Source: Gordonia gummivorans (GTDB lineage: Bacteria; Actinomycetota; Actinomycetes; Mycobacteriales; Mycobacteriaceae). From it: a stretch of 64,000 nt of DNA. The DNA lies in NCBI RefSeq assembly GCF_022513585.1, contig NZ_JAKWBF010000001.1, positions 248,001 to 312,000 on the forward strand, read 5' to 3'. Of this stretch, positions 34,163 through 43,160 are shown piece after piece. Position 1 is the first letter of the stretch, and the number at the start of each line of letters is the position of its first letter. The position numbers were made by a program, and so were the translations under genes. Below the pieces are notes generated by a model that worked only from the letters and a program-made list of their open reading frames with translations, did no database searches and was not told the DNA's origin.

Positions 34163-35104
34163 GTGAATCGGTTGCGAGCACAACGCTGGGTGGCAACGGG
34201 TTTCGATGGTCTCGGCGACTTCGCACTCGTCGACGAGGAGTTGGACAAACCAGGCCCAGGCGAGGTGACCATCGCGGTACGCGCCGCGGGAGTCAACCCG
34301 GCCGATCTCAAACACGTTCGACGCGAATCGGATTCGACGCTGCTGCCATTGCCTATCGGGTACGAGGTGTCGGGTACGGTCGAGGCCGTCGGCCCCCAGG
34401 TCGATTCCGTGGACATCGGGGGAGATGTACTCGCCTTCCGGGTTCGCGGCGGCTACGCAACAGCGCTGAATGTGTCCGCCGACAAGGTGTTCGCCAAGCC
34501 GGCGTCGTTGACCTTCGACGAAGCGGCCGGGCTGCTACTGGCCGGGTGCACCGCCGCCGACATGTTGCGGGCCGCATCTTTGGATCGTGACGAGACGGCG
34601 GCGCTGCATGGCGCGTCGGGCGCAGTCGGGGTCGCGGTCCTGCAACTGGCGCGACTGCGCGGCATCCGCGTCGTCGGGACGTCAAGTCCTGCGGGTTTCG
34701 ACCGGATCCGCGAGTTCGGCGGCGTGCCTGTCTCGTACGACGGCCCGGGTCTCGCCGACCACATACGTGAGGCGGCCGAGCCGTTCGGCATCCAGGCAGC
34801 ACTCGACGCCTCCGGCACCGACGACGCGATCGACGCCTCACTCGAACTCGTCGACGACCGGTCGAGGATCGTCACCATCGCCGCACCCCGGCGCGCCGCC
34901 GCCGACGGATTCATCGCGCTCGGTGGCGCCCAGCCCGAAAGTCAGCTGTTCCGAGACTCGGTGCGATCCAATCTCATTCGCCTCGCCGGACAGGGTGACC
35001 TGGTGGTGCCAGTCGCTCGGACGTTCGCACTCGAGGACGCTGTCGAGGCGCTGCGTCTGGTGGCCGGCGGCCATGCAGGCGGGAAGGTCGTCCTGACCAC
35101 CTGA
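34163..35104 (+). CDS. NADP-dependent quinone-oxidoreductase-like MDR protein
   Basis: A roughly 313-residue medium-chain reductase. RAQRWVATGFDGLGDFALVD, GEVTIAVRAAGVNPADLKHV and PLPIGYEVSGTVEAVGPQVD form the catalytic domain, and HGASGAVGVAVLQLARLRGI is the NADP Rossmann motif. The Cys/His zinc ligands of alcohol dehydrogenases are absent, so it is a zinc-independent quinone or enone reductase type. I chose the GTG at 34163 because family homology begins at RAQRWV; an ATG at 34085 with AGGG upstream would add 26 residues. Divergent from the pRiA4b-like gene. Confidence 0.8.
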   Translation: MNRLRAQRWVATGFDGLGDFALVDEELDKPGPGEVTIAVRAAGVNPADLKHVRRESDSTLLPLPIGYEVSGTVEAVGPQVDSVDIGGDVLAFRVRGGYATALNVSADKVFAKPASLTFDEAAGLLLAGCTAADMLRAASLDRDETAALHGASGAVGVAVLQLARLRGIRVVGTSSPAGFDRIREFGGVPVSYDGPGLADHIREAAEPFGIQAALDASGTDDAIDASLELVDDRSRIVTIAAPRRAAADGFIALGGAQPESQLFRDSVRSNLIRLAGQGDLVVPVARTFALEDAVEALRLVAGGHAGGKVVLTT

Positions 35105-35120
35105 GTCATTCAGCAAGTAT

Positions 35121-35140
35121 CTGCGGAGGATCCCCCGCAG
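35121..35140 (+). terminator. Short hairpin after the MDR gene
   Basis: CTGCGG and CCGCAG around an 8-base loop, 17 bases past the stop. Weak terminator candidate. Confidence 0.35.
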
Positions 35141-35210
35141 CGAACTGACATAGAGTGGCGTCCGAGCGTCAAACCACACAATGTGGACACGAAACAGAGA
35201 GGTTCTCGTA

Positions 35211-35786
35211 ATGGGCGTTAGCCTGAGCAAAGGTGGCAATGTCTCGCTGACCAAGGAGGCCCCGGGTCTGACCGCGGTGCTCGTCGGTCTCGGCTGGGAT
35301 GTGCGCACAACGACTGGCACCGACTTCGACCTCGATGCCAGCGCGATTGCGCTCGGCGCCGACAAGAAGGTGCTGTCGGACGCGCACTTCGTCTTCTTCA
35401 ACAACCTGCGTTCGCCCGACGGCTCGATCGAGCACACCGGCGACAACCTGACCGGCGAGGGTGAGGGCGACGACGAGGCGATCAAGGTCGACCTCGCGGC
35501 CGTTCCGCCGAACGTCGACTCCATCGTCTTCCCGGTCTCGATCTACGACGCCGACGCCCGCAGCCAGTCCTTCGGCCAGGTGCGCAACGCGTTCATCCGC
35601 GTCGTCAACCAAGCCGGTGGCGCCGAGATCGCCCGCTACGACCTCTCCGAGGACGCCTCCACCGAGACCGCCATGGTGTTCGGTGAGCTGTACCGTCACG
35701 GCGCCGAGTGGAAGTTCCGCGCTGTCGGCCAGGGTTACGCGTCGGGGCTCGCGGGTATCGCCCGCGACTTCGGCGTCAACGTCTGA
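35211..35786 (+). CDS. TerD-family protein
   Basis: A 191-residue single-domain Ter[21 protein letters not shown] is the family N-terminus; [12 protein letters not shown] and [20 protein letters not shown] are the two acidic calcium-binding motifs; [20 protein letters not shown] closes the domain. TerD proteins are cytoplasmic Ca-binding proteins linked to tellurite, phage and stress resistance and often associated with membrane TerC. The ATG at 35211 follows AGAGAGG; a start 30 bases upstream is unlikely. First gene of the Ter region and transcribed toward the TerC-like gene. Confidence 0.94.
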   Translation: MGVSLSKGGNVSLTKEAPGLTAVLVGLGWDVRTTTGTDFDLDASAIALGADKKVLSDAHFVFFNNLRSPDGSIEHTGDNLTGEGEGDDEAIKVDLAAVPPNVDSIVFPVSIYDADARSQSFGQVRNAFIRVVNQAGGAEIARYDLSEDASTETAMVFGELYRHGAEWKFRAVGQGYASGLAGIARDFGVNV

Positions 35787-35810
35787 TCGACTCCGCAGCA
35801 GTGCCCGCGC

Positions 35811-35839
35811 ATGCCGCACCCGACCTTCGGGTGCGGCAT
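35811..35839 (+). terminator. Hairpin after terD
   Basis: ATGCCGCACCCGA pairs with TCGGGTGCGGCAT (13 bp, 3-base loop), 25 bases past the stop. Likely terminates or attenuates transcription before the TerC-like gene. Confidence 0.7.
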
Positions 35840-35914
35840 GGCGCATTCCGAGAGCATTCCATCCGCGAGGGCTCTGACACCGACCGTTCGCCTCGATGAA
35901 AGGCCCTATACACC

Positions 35915-37069
35915 TTGGTAATACGAATATTCGGCATCTCGATTGTCGTGACGATTCTGTCCATCATCGTCGCCTTCCTCTATGGCGGGTGGCAGGCCGT
36001 CTTCCTCACCGTGATCCTCGGCATCCTCGAGGTGTCGCTGTCCTTCGACAACGCCGTCATCAACGCGACCGTCCTGCGCCGGATGAGCGAGTTCTGGCAG
36101 AAGATCTTCCTCACCATCGGCATCCTGATCGCCGTCTTCGGCATGCGTCTGGTGTTCCCGCTGGTGATCGTCTGGCTCGCGTCGGGACTGGGCCCTGTCC
36201 AGGCACTCGACCTCGCACTCAACCCGCCGCCCGACGACGCCGCCTACTTCCCCAACGGTGATCCGAGCTACGAGACGATCATCACCGACGCCCATCCGCA
36301 GATCGCGGCCTTCGGCGGCATGTTCCTGCTGATGCTCTTCCTCGGTTTCGTGCTCGAGGAGAAGGAGATCACCTGGCTGACCTGGATCGAACGGCCGCTG
36401 GAACGCATCGGCAAGCTCGACATGCTCGAGGTCGTCATCGCCACCAGCCTGCTGGTCATCACGGCCACATGGATCGCACCCGAAGACGAGGTGTCGACGG
36501 TCATGATCGCCGGCGCGCTCGGCATGATCACCTTCATCGCGGTCAACGGGCTCGGTGAGTTGTTCAACATCGAGACCGAGGACGACGACGAAGATGGCGA
36601 GGCGTCGGAGGAGAGCGCGACCTCCGAGACGAAGCGGTCGGGCCCGACGGAACTGGCGAAGGCCACCGGTAAGGCCGGATTCTTCCTGTTCCTCTACCTC
36701 GAGGTCCTCGACGCGTCGTTCTCGTTCGACGGTGTCATCGGCGCCTTCGCGATCACCGCGGACCCGATCATCATCGCGCTCGGCCTGGGCTTCATCGGCG
36801 CCATGTTCGTGCGTTCGCTGACCGTGTTCCTCGTCCGCAAGGGCACCCTGTCGGAGTACGTGTACCTCGAGCACGGTGCGCACTGGGCGATCGGCGCACT
36901 GGCGGTCATCCTGCTGTACTCGATCGGGACACACGTCAACGAGATCATCACCGGCCTGGTGGGCGTGGTGCTGATCGGAGCGGCGTTCACCTCCAGCGTC
37001 CTGCGCAAGCGGCGCGAGGAGGCCGGCGACGACGAGGCGAAGCCGTCGGAGATCGACGCACCGGCCTGA
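35915..37069 (+). CDS. TerC-like DUF475 membrane protein
   Basis: A 384-residue integral membrane protein (DUF475, TerC superfamily). About eight to nine helices; the acidic intramembrane motif LEVSLSFDNAVINATVLRRM in the first half is mirrored by LEVLDASFSFDGVIGAFAIT in the second, the internal duplication typical of TerC and likely a metal-ion path. An acidic loop (ETEDDDEDGEASEESATSE) separates the halves. The start is TTG at 35915 with AAAGG upstream. It would anchor the TerD proteins at the membrane. Placed right after terD. Confidence 0.9.
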   Translation: MVIRIFGISIVVTILSIIVAFLYGGWQAVFLTVILGILEVSLSFDNAVINATVLRRMSEFWQKIFLTIGILIAVFGMRLVFPLVIVWLASGLGPVQALDLALNPPPDDAAYFPNGDPSYETIITDAHPQIAAFGGMFLLMLFLGFVLEEKEITWLTWIERPLERIGKLDMLEVVIATSLLVITATWIAPEDEVSTVMIAGALGMITFIAVNGLGELFNIETEDDDEDGEASEESATSETKRSGPTELAKATGKAGFFLFLYLEVLDASFSFDGVIGAFAITADPIIIALGLGFIGAMFVRSLTVFLVRKGTLSEYVYLEHGAHWAIGALAVILLYSIGTHVNEIITGLVGVVLIGAAFTSSVLRKRREEAGDDEAKPSEIDAPA

Positions 37070-37098
37070 CCGTCCCGGAAACCGACCGAGGGGTCCCT

Positions 37099-37215
37099 AC
37101 CGCTCCCTGAGGTGCGAGCGAAGCGAGCCTCGAAGGGTCGTGGTGAGACAACAATGTCATCTCACCAGGGCCTTCGAGGCTCGTCGCTAGCGCTCCTCAC
37201 ACCTCAGGCAGCGGG
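37099..37215. repeat. Complete intergenic palindromic element
   Basis: Two arms of about 38-46 bases, CCGCTCCCTGAGGTGCGAGC ... GAGCCTCGAAGG and GCCTTCGAGGCTCGTCGC ... CACCTCAGGCAGCGG, flank a 33-base centre. The transcript would fold into a long imperfect hairpin. This is the full form of the element found in part elsewhere. It lies between convergent ter genes. Confidence 0.85.
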
Positions 37216-37253
37216 AGGGCGACCACCCACAGGCAGCGGGAGGAAGCCGCCGC

Positions 37254-37961
37254 CTACTTGCGGCCGGCCTTCCAGTTCAGGCCCCAGCCGTAGGCTTCGT
37301 CGACCTTGGACTGCGAACCACGGATGTAGCGGACCTCGCGGTTGATGATGAGTTCGCCACCGCGGTTCTCCAGCAGGGCGATGGCGCAGGAGATGGCGCC
37401 CTGATCCGACTCGTCGAGCCGGACCTCGATCTGCGGGCCGTTGGCCGGGAACAGGGTGACAACACCGTTCGCGGCCGCCCAGTTGGGTGCGCCCTCGTAG
37501 ATGTAGGCGAAGATCAGCACCCGGCGAATGCGGTGGGTCTGGGAGAGATCGATGTACATGTTCTCGCCGCCGACGGCCGAACCGGAGCGGTCGTCGCCGT
37601 CGAGGTAGATGATGGGCTGGCCGTCGTAAGGCGCCTGGAACGAATTGCCCAGCGCCTGCACGATGCCTCGGTCACCGTCGTTGAACTCCCAGAGACACGC
37701 CAGATCGAGATCGACGCCCGCCGACCGCTTGAACAGCCCACCCTTGGACCCGGAGGTCCAGTTGAGGTTGACCCGCATCTGCCCGGTCGTCGAACCCTGC
37801 TTGGTCAGCGACACGCTCGGCGCCGACTTGGTCAACGTGACCTTGGACAGCGACACGGGTGGTTGTTGCGGGGCCGGCGGCTGCTGATACGGCTGAGCGG
37901 GGGGAGGCGGCGGCGGTGGTGCCGGCTGCGCCTTCGGACGTTTGGTGTAGTCGATGCCCAT
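37254..37961 (-). CDS. TerA-like protein (TerD superfamily) with Pro-rich N-terminus
   Basis: A 235-residue protein. After a Pro/Gln-rich stretch (residues 9-35), VNLNWTSGSKGGLFKRSAGV, DLDLACLWEFNDGDRGIVQALG, LDGDDRSGSAVGGENMYIDL, FAYIYEGAPNWA and YGWGLNWKAG closely follow the C-terminal domain of TerA. TerA-type members bind fewer calcium ions than TerD and are found with TerC/TerD in the same complexes. Start has normal spacing after the large protein gene, 75 bases upstream, with which it probably forms an operon headed by the Hsp70 gene. Confidence 0.88.
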   Translation of the reverse strand: MGIDYTKRPKAQPAPPPPPPPAQPYQQPPAPQQPPVSLSKVTLTKSAPSVSLTKQGSTTGQMRVNLNWTSGSKGGLFKRSAGVDLDLACLWEFNDGDRGIVQALGNSFQAPYDGQPIIYLDGDDRSGSAVGGENMYIDLSQTHRIRRVLIFAYIYEGAPNWAAANGVVTLFPANGPQIEVRLDESDQGAISCAIALLENRGGELIINREVRYIRGSQSKVDEAYGWGLNWKAGRK

Positions 37962-38036
37962 GATTGCGATCCTTCGCGTATCGGTTGCTGAGTTATGTCA
38001 ACGGTACTGATGTTTCGACGACGACTTCTCTGTTCG

Positions 38037-40133
38037 TCACTCCAATCTGGATGAATCGACCACAGCCCTCGCCTGTGGCCCGAAAGCTGTTGCGGTGTGC
38101 AGCGCTCCACGTTCGTCGCGCCGACAACTCGCGACCGCGACATGGCGCGCACCGGCGGGCAGCACAAAGCCACCGTCGATCTCGTACCGCGTGTTGGTGA
38201 TCTTGGTTCCGCGGGCCTGCGGGTCGGCGGGGTCGGACGGCGGCTGGTCGGGCCGGATGACCACCATGGCCTCGGTGACCCCGACCGGCCAGTCGAAACG
38301 GAGTCGACCGTCGACGACACCCCGGACCACAATGTCGGGACTCGAAGGCGCACTCCGTGATTCGGAGACTCTCGCGACGGCAGCCCCACCGTCGGAACGG
38401 GCTATATCCGACGACAATCCACCGAGCAGCGCGACCACGCCGTAGGAGGGCGGCACCGCCCCGGGCGTCGCGCCACCGTCCTCGAGTTCGGTTGCCGATG
38501 TGCGACCCACGGTCTGCGACGATCCGTCGGCCCGCAGCCGGAGCACACGGTAGACCACGCCCGGCGTCGCCGACGGTTGCCACGTGATGTGGCAGGCCAC
38601 GCCACCGAGCACCGTGACACGCACATCGGTCGCGGGTTCGACGCTGACCTGCGCGGTCATCCGCGCCAGTTCCGGGTGGTCGGCGCAGGCGCGCGCAGCA
38701 GCGGCGAGTACTGCCGGGCCGACTCCTCCGGCCTTCGACTGCGCGACAACGCTTTCCGCTGCAGCCACGGCACGCCGGGAGACCTCCAGCGCAGCACTCA
38801 GCTGGGGTCCGTGGACGTCGAGGGTGTCGATGTCCGACGCCGTGCGCGAAAGCTCATCCAGCGCCGCCAACGCTGCGACGTGACGGTCGGCTCCCGCATC
38901 GTCGAGTGCACGTCGCCAACGCGCCTTTGCATCGGCCAGCAGATTCTCGACTTCCTCTGTCACCGAACGGATCTGGCGGATCGCGTCAGAGTCGTCGCCC
39001 GCCAGGTCGAGTGCCTCGCGGCACAGCGTCCGGGCCGCCACCGGCTTGCCCTGACGCAGCATCGCGCGCGCCGAACGCAGCGGAGCCTCCCACTCCCTCG
39101 ATCGACGCGCCGGTTCGGGCCCGACCGCCGGCCGGGCTTCGACCGTCGGCTTGGGTGCCGCGGCGCCGAAATCCGTGGCGATCTCGTCGACCATCGCTCG
39201 CGCACCGACCGGGCCGAGGCCCAACGAGAGCGCCTCCTGGACCAGAAACTCGCGATCATGTTCCAGCAGTTCGTCTTCTACGAGCACAGCAGCACGAATA
39301 CGAGGCTCGAGATGGGATCGGACCCTGGTCATCACGGCTGCGGAATACGCGCGCGCCAAGCCGACATCACCGAGCAGGATCTCCCGTATGTGCACCAGCA
39401 GTTCGTCGACGACGGCACGCAACCGGCCGGCCGGTAGTTCGCGCGACCGTTCCCCCAATTGCGCTGTCCGTCTCCCGATCTCGTCCAGATCGGTGGCGTC
39501 GTCGAGGGTCAGGCGCAGCAACGACAGCAATGTCGGGGTGCGCTCGTCGACCTGCAGACGGTCGAATTCGCCCAGCAGCGTGGCAATCTGTTCCAGCCGT
39601 GCCGAGCTGAGTTCCGGCGTCGGGGCGGGTAGCGGCGTCGACGCCGACGAATCGTCGAGGATGCGGTAGCGCCGCAGACGTGTCGCGATCTCGGCCGGCG
39701 TCAGGCCACCCATCGCGCCGATGTCGTCGAGTCCCGACCGCTTCGACGCCGGAATGCCTCCGTGACGCTGCATCAGCCGCTCGATCGCGCTGTCCAGCAA
39801 CTCGAATCGATCCGCATCTCGTTGGTCCCGGGTCGCCGTGACGGTGCGTGCCAGCGCGGACCGCCGGTTGGCGAAACGCAGTGACTCACTGCGTTGTTCG
39901 TGTTCGGCGACGAGCTGACCGACCAGGACACGGTACTTGGGATGGTCGCGTTGTTTCTGCCAGAACGCCCACACCTCGTCGATCCGGCGGCTGACCTCGG
40001 CATCGGTGAGTGATTCGGCTTCGTCGAGCGGAATGTCGTAGAGCTCAAAGGGATCGGAGGCATCGACACCACCGCGGCGATCGACCGCGGCGAGGACACG
40101 CTTACGATAGTCGTTGGCGACGAACGGCTGCAC
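38037..40133 (-). CDS. Large Ter/Hsp70-associated protein with a fibronectin-III-like end
   Basis: A 698-residue cytoplasmic protein with no recognised catalytic motif. Residues 1-170 are helical (ESLTDAEVSRRIDEVWAFWQ, LLDSAIERLMQRHGGIPASK). The middle (370-480) is an Ala-rich helical region like tetratricopeptide or coiled-coil scaffolds. The end contains ACHITWQPSATPGVVYRVLR and related stretches that look like fibronectin type III modules. It starts 9 bases after the Hsp70 gene, so it is very likely its co-expressed partner, perhaps a co-chaperone or client adaptor. That role is inference from position. Past the stop an overlapping frame (ending VTNREVVVETSVPLT) also looks protein-like, so a frameshift near the 3' end is possible. 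Confidence 0.72.
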   Translation of the reverse strand: MQPFVANDYRKRVLAAVDRRGGVDASDPFELYDIPLDEAESLTDAEVSRRIDEVWAFWQKQRDHPKYRVLVGQLVAEHEQRSESLRFANRRSALARTVTATRDQRDADRFELLDSAIERLMQRHGGIPASKRSGLDDIGAMGGLTPAEIATRLRRYRILDDSSASTPLPAPTPELSSARLEQIATLLGEFDRLQVDERTPTLLSLLRLTLDDATDLDEIGRRTAQLGERSRELPAGRLRAVVDELLVHIREILLGDVGLARAYSAAVMTRVRSHLEPRIRAAVLVEDELLEHDREFLVQEALSLGLGPVGARAMVDEIATDFGAAAPKPTVEARPAVGPEPARRSREWEAPLRSARAMLRQGKPVAARTLCREALDLAGDDSDAIRQIRSVTEEVENLLADAKARWRRALDDAGADRHVAALAALDELSRTASDIDTLDVHGPQLSAALEVSRRAVAAAESVVAQSKAGGVGPAVLAAAARACADHPELARMTAQVSVEPATDVRVTVLGGVACHITWQPSATPGVVYRVLRLRADGSSQTVGRTSATELEDGGATPGAVPPSYGVVALLGGLSSDIARSDGGAAVARVSESRSAPSSPDIVVRGVVDGRLRFDWPVGVTEAMVVIRPDQPPSDPADPQARGTKITNTRYEIDGGFVLPAGARHVAVASCRRDERGALHTATAFGPQARAVVDSSRLE

Positions 40134-40142
40134 CGGTCTGCC

Positions 40143-41819
40143 TCACCGGTCCCGACGCCGCGACCGCTGCACCTGGTCGAGTTCGCGGTTGACCTCCGAC
40201 TGCGACAGCGTCGCACCGGTTTTGGCGCTCAGGGTCAGTGGTATGTCGGCGTCGACGTGATGGGCCCGCACATGCAGCACCCCGTCGAATCCCATCTCGA
40301 AGGTCACCCGCACCTCGCTGCCCTCGTCGTAGCCGGGCGGAATGTCGGTGATGGTGCCCTCGATGAGCACTTTGGCATCTTCGGGACGGGGCGTCGCCTG
40401 CTGTCCGAGTTGCTCGAGGACGGTCAGATTGATCCGATCCTGATCTGCCCGAACGGTGCCGAAGGAACGGCCCACCCGGATCGGCAGGGTCTGGTTGCGG
40501 TGCACCAGCCAGGTCGCCTCGAGTCCACCCGACCGTCCACCCACAGCCAGGACACCGAAGCCACGCGACACCACCGTGTCGACGGAGATCTCCAGCATCC
40601 GGCGCACCCCGGCGACGGGCAGCCCGAACGCGTCGGCGACGCGGCGGCACGAGTCCTCCACGTCGGCTGGACTCGCCTCGAGCGCGCCGGAACCGTCGGT
40701 CAGCCTGCCCCGCGTGCGCAGATCGGCGGTCACGAGACGTTCGATTTCGAGTTTGTCACCGTAGATCGCGGCTCCCCGCGCGACAGCGAGGTCGGGGTCG
40801 GACAACTCCGGGGTGATGTTCAGTGCCTTGCCGATCGCGTTGGCCACCATCGGCATTCGCGACGACCCACCCACCAGCAGCACACGGTCGACGCGGTCGA
40901 CCCCCCGCGCACGTGCCGCCTTGAGGCAGGATTGGGTGAGGTCGACGGTGCGCTGCAGCAGCCCGCCGGTCAGTTCCTCCAACTGTGCGCGCGTCAGCGT
41001 GATGACCGAGCGAGCACCATCGTGAGCAACCACGACGGACGTCGAATCCGATTCGGTCAGTTCGTGTTTCGCACGCTCGGCAGAAAGAACCAGACTCTGC
41101 GACCCGGCCGAGTCGTCGAGCGGGTCCTCGGTGTCGGGGTGTTCGGCGCAGAAGGTTCGCGACAGGTGCAGCGCGATGCGCTCATCCCAGTCCGCGCCAC
41201 CGAGCTGATGATCCCCGTCGACCGCCAGGACCGAGATCCGCCGATCGGCGAGTTCGATCACGGTCGCATCGAACGTGCCACCGCCGAGGTCGTAGACGAG
41301 AACCGTCTCGTCGGGCGTACGCCCGGCAAGTCCGTCGGTCAAACGGCTGAATCCGTACGACAAGGCGGCCGCGATCGGTTCCGAGAGCACACCGGCGACG
41401 TCGATGCCCGCGTAGTTCCCCGCCTGAATCGTGGCGCGCCGCTCCTCGTCGCCGAAGTAGGCGGGCACGGTGATGACGGCGCGCTCCACCTTCTCCCCCG
41501 CGAACGCCGCATCAGAGACGAGCGACTTGAGGATGAGCGCCGAGATGGCCGGCGCCGACCACGTCTGACCGTGCGCGACGAACCGCCAATCGGGGTCGCC
41601 CATACGACGTTTCACGAGCGCGCAGACGTTGTCGGGGTCGAGGCGGGCCTGGCGGCGCGCACCCTCACCGACGACGTAGTCGGTGGCCGAGGTCAACAGG
41701 ACGACCGACGGGGTGGTGACCGAGCCGCTGAGTCCGGAGATGACCTCGGGCCTGCCGTCGGCGCCGATTGTGGCGATGCCGGAATTTGTCGTGCCCAAGT
41801 CGATTCCATAGACGCCCAC
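40143..41819 (-). CDS. Hsp70/DnaK-family chaperone of the Ter region
   Basis: A 558-residue Hsp70, shorter than DnaK (about 610-640). The ATPase domain is complete: VYGIDLGTTNSGIATIG, AVITVPAYFGDEERRATIQA, VLVYDLGGGTFDATVIELAD and LLVGGSSRMPMVANAIGKAL. The substrate domain is present but short (NQTLPIRVGRSFGTVRADQD, YDEGSEVRVTFEMGFDGVLH) and the lid is nearly lost; there is no EEVD or acidic tail. The GTG at 41819 follows a TAGCAT -10 by seven bases (leaderless). Divergent from the GrpE-like gene, 65 bases apart. It looks like a dedicated, not the general, chaperone. Confidence 0.9.
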   Translation of the reverse strand: MGVYGIDLGTTNSGIATIGADGRPEVISGLSGSVTTPSVVLLTSATDYVVGEGARRQARLDPDNVCALVKRRMGDPDWRFVAHGQTWSAPAISALILKSLVSDAAFAGEKVERAVITVPAYFGDEERRATIQAGNYAGIDVAGVLSEPIAAALSYGFSRLTDGLAGRTPDETVLVYDLGGGTFDATVIELADRRISVLAVDGDHQLGGADWDERIALHLSRTFCAEHPDTEDPLDDSAGSQSLVLSAERAKHELTESDSTSVVVAHDGARSVITLTRAQLEELTGGLLQRTVDLTQSCLKAARARGVDRVDRVLLVGGSSRMPMVANAIGKALNITPELSDPDLAVARGAAIYGDKLEIERLVTADLRTRGRLTDGSGALEASPADVEDSCRRVADAFGLPVAGVRRMLEISVDTVVSRGFGVLAVGGRSGGLEATWLVHRNQTLPIRVGRSFGTVRADQDRINLTVLEQLGQQATPRPEDAKVLIEGTITDIPPGYDEGSEVRVTFEMGFDGVLHVRAHHVDADIPLTLSAKTGATLSQSEVNRELDQVQRSRRRDR

Positions 41820-41826
41820 GAGACGG

Positions 41827-41832
41827 ATGCTA
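41827..41832 (-). promoter_or_regulatory. -10 element TAGCAT of the Hsp70 gene
   Basis: On the minus strand TAGCAT, seven bases, then the GTG at 41819; no ribosome site between. Same hexamer and spacing as at 44594. Confidence 0.45.
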
Positions 41833-41872
41833 GCAGCGCATCGACGCTGCGGGCTCCTCGGTGCGAGGCCGG

Positions 41873-41878
41873 TAGGCT
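41873..41878 (+). promoter_or_regulatory. -10 element TAGGCT of the GrpE-like gene
   Basis: TAGGCT, then six bases and the ATG at 41885. With the motif on the other strand 41 bases away this forms a compact divergent promoter pair. Confidence 0.45.
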
Positions 41879-41884
41879 CGATGA

Positions 41885-42382
41885 ATGACCGAATCGGCGG
41901 ATCCATCGGCACCCGAATCCCTCGTGGCGGAAGTGGCCGCTTCCGAGCCCATCGACCGCCTCGCCGAGCAGGTATCCGACCTCGCCCGCGTCGTGACGCG
42001 GCAGTCACTCACGCTCGACCGTCTGGTCGCGTCGGACAAGGCGCGCTCGGGCGGGCAAGCCGCCGACAGGCCGCTGCTCGTCGACCTGTTCGCGTTGTAC
42101 ACGGACGCCGATGTGTGTGCACGATCGGCGGAGTCCGAGCGCGAGGCCGCCGCTTTCACTGCATTGCGCGACGGCCTGGAGCGACTCATCGTCGGTCGCG
42201 ACGGAGCCGTCATAAACCCGTGCGCCGGAGACGAGTTCGACGTCGCCGTGATGGAGGCGGCGGACACGCTATCGGCGGACGATGCATCTGCGACCAAAGG
42301 CCGAGTGGCCGAGATGATCCGACCCGGACTCGTGGTCGCCGGACGGTCGGTGCGGCCGGCGATGGTGACCGTGTACGTGTAG
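41885..42382 (+). CDS. GrpE-like protein paired with the Hsp70
   Basis: A 165-residue protein whose C-terminal half follows the GrpE beta domain: GAVINPCAGDEFDVAVMEAA, then GRVAEMIRPGLVVAGRSVRP and AMVTVYV, matching the GrpE pattern F-x-P-x4-EA ... V-x-x-x-x-xPGY-x-x-G-x-x-x-RPA-x-V. The N-terminal part (IDRLAEQVSDLARVVTRQSL) could be the GrpE helix, but shorter than usual. As a nucleotide-exchange factor it would recycle the divergent Hsp70. The match is by eye; the position strongly supports it. Confidence 0.65.
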   Translation: MTESADPSAPESLVAEVAASEPIDRLAEQVSDLARVVTRQSLTLDRLVASDKARSGGQAADRPLLVDLFALYTDADVCARSAESEREAAAFTALRDGLERLIVGRDGAVINPCAGDEFDVAVMEAADTLSADDASATKGRVAEMIRPGLVVAGRSVRPAMVTVYV

Positions 42383-42398
42383 CCACCGCTCGCCGTCG

Positions 42399-43160
42399 CT
42401 ACTGATGCTGGCCGAGTTGCGCGGTGATCTCCTGGTTGATCTGTTGCAGACCGGGTGCCGAGAGGCCCGGGAGCTGACCGCGGATGGTCTGCACAATTGA
42501 CTTGTCGTTGCGCACCTTCTCGCTCGATTGCACGAGAACCGTTCCGGCGCCGACGAAGTCGAACTGACGCTCTTCGCCGGAGTTGATCCCGAATCGGGCG
42601 CCGGCGGCCGCGATGAAGCTGTTGACCCATGCCTGATCGAAGTGGTGGCTCGGCGAAGGACAATCGGCCCACCCGACCAGCGCCTCCGGATCGACACGCA
42701 CCGGCGGCTCCACGAACATGACCGGTCCGCTCGACGAGGCGAGGAACTTCCCGGTCCCGATGAGGGTGAGGAAGCCCGGCACGATCGACTGGTTGAGGGT
42801 CAGATTCGGCTGGAAGGCAAGCAGATTCGACGCCCGGATGGTGAGGTTGCCGTCCTCGAGGTCGTAGGAGTTGATGTCGTATCCGCGGTCGCCGATGATC
42901 AGCTTTCCGTGACCTTCGGCCACCACGTAGTCCCCGAGATACAGTGGCGCAGAGAACTGTTGGGCCACCATCTGAAGCATCTGGCCTTGCATGCCGTGCG
43001 TGAGTGAGGTGAAGTTCATCTGGCCGTAGTAGGCGATCATCGCACCTTTGGACAGGAACCAGGGGGCGTTGAGGTCGATCACGAAACTGTAGTTGTTGCC
43101 GGGGACGTTGTCGTCCGACGGCAAGTTCATCGGATTCCAGACAGTGTTGAGCTCGCTCAC
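42399..43160 (-). CDS. AIM24-family protein, third of three
   Basis: A 253-residue AIM24/TIGR00266-type beta-sandwich protein. FLSKGAMIAYYGQMNFTSLT, VVAEGHGKLIIGDRGYDINS and AWVNSFIAAAGARFG mark the fold. The GTG at 43160 follows GGAGGAGAAGCT and overlaps the stop of the second AIM24 gene (GTGA). A C-terminal 40-residue helix (IVQTIRGQLPGLSAPGLQQI) is extra relative to the other two. AIM24 proteins are often encoded near Ter genes; their molecular role is unknown. Confidence 0.85.
   Translation of the reverse strand: MSELNTVWNPMNLPSDDNVPGNNYSFVIDLNAPWFLSKGAMIAYYGQMNFTSLTHGMQGQMLQMVAQQFSAPLYLGDYVVAEGHGKLIIGDRGYDINSYDLEDGNLTIRASNLLAFQPNLTLNQSIVPGFLTLIGTGKFLASSSGPVMFVEPPVRVDPEALVGWADCPSPSHHFDQAWVNSFIAAAGARFGINSGEERQFDFVGAGTVLVQSSEKVRNDKSIVQTIRGQLPGLSAPGLQQINQEITAQLGQHQ

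Noticed and set aside
36555..37008. Arg/Ser-rich frames in the TerC-like gene region
   Set aside because: Low-complexity shadows of the acidic loop and helices of the TerC-like gene.
37993..38583. Alternative frame at the end of the large Ter-linked protein, ending VTNREVVVETSVPLT
   Set aside because: It looks protein-like only over about 25 residues. Without homologues I cannot tell a frameshift from chance, so I kept the 38037 stop and mention the doubt there.
40257..41888. 543-residue plus-strand frame opposite the Hsp70 gene
   Set aside because: Antisense shadow of a clear Hsp70 gene.
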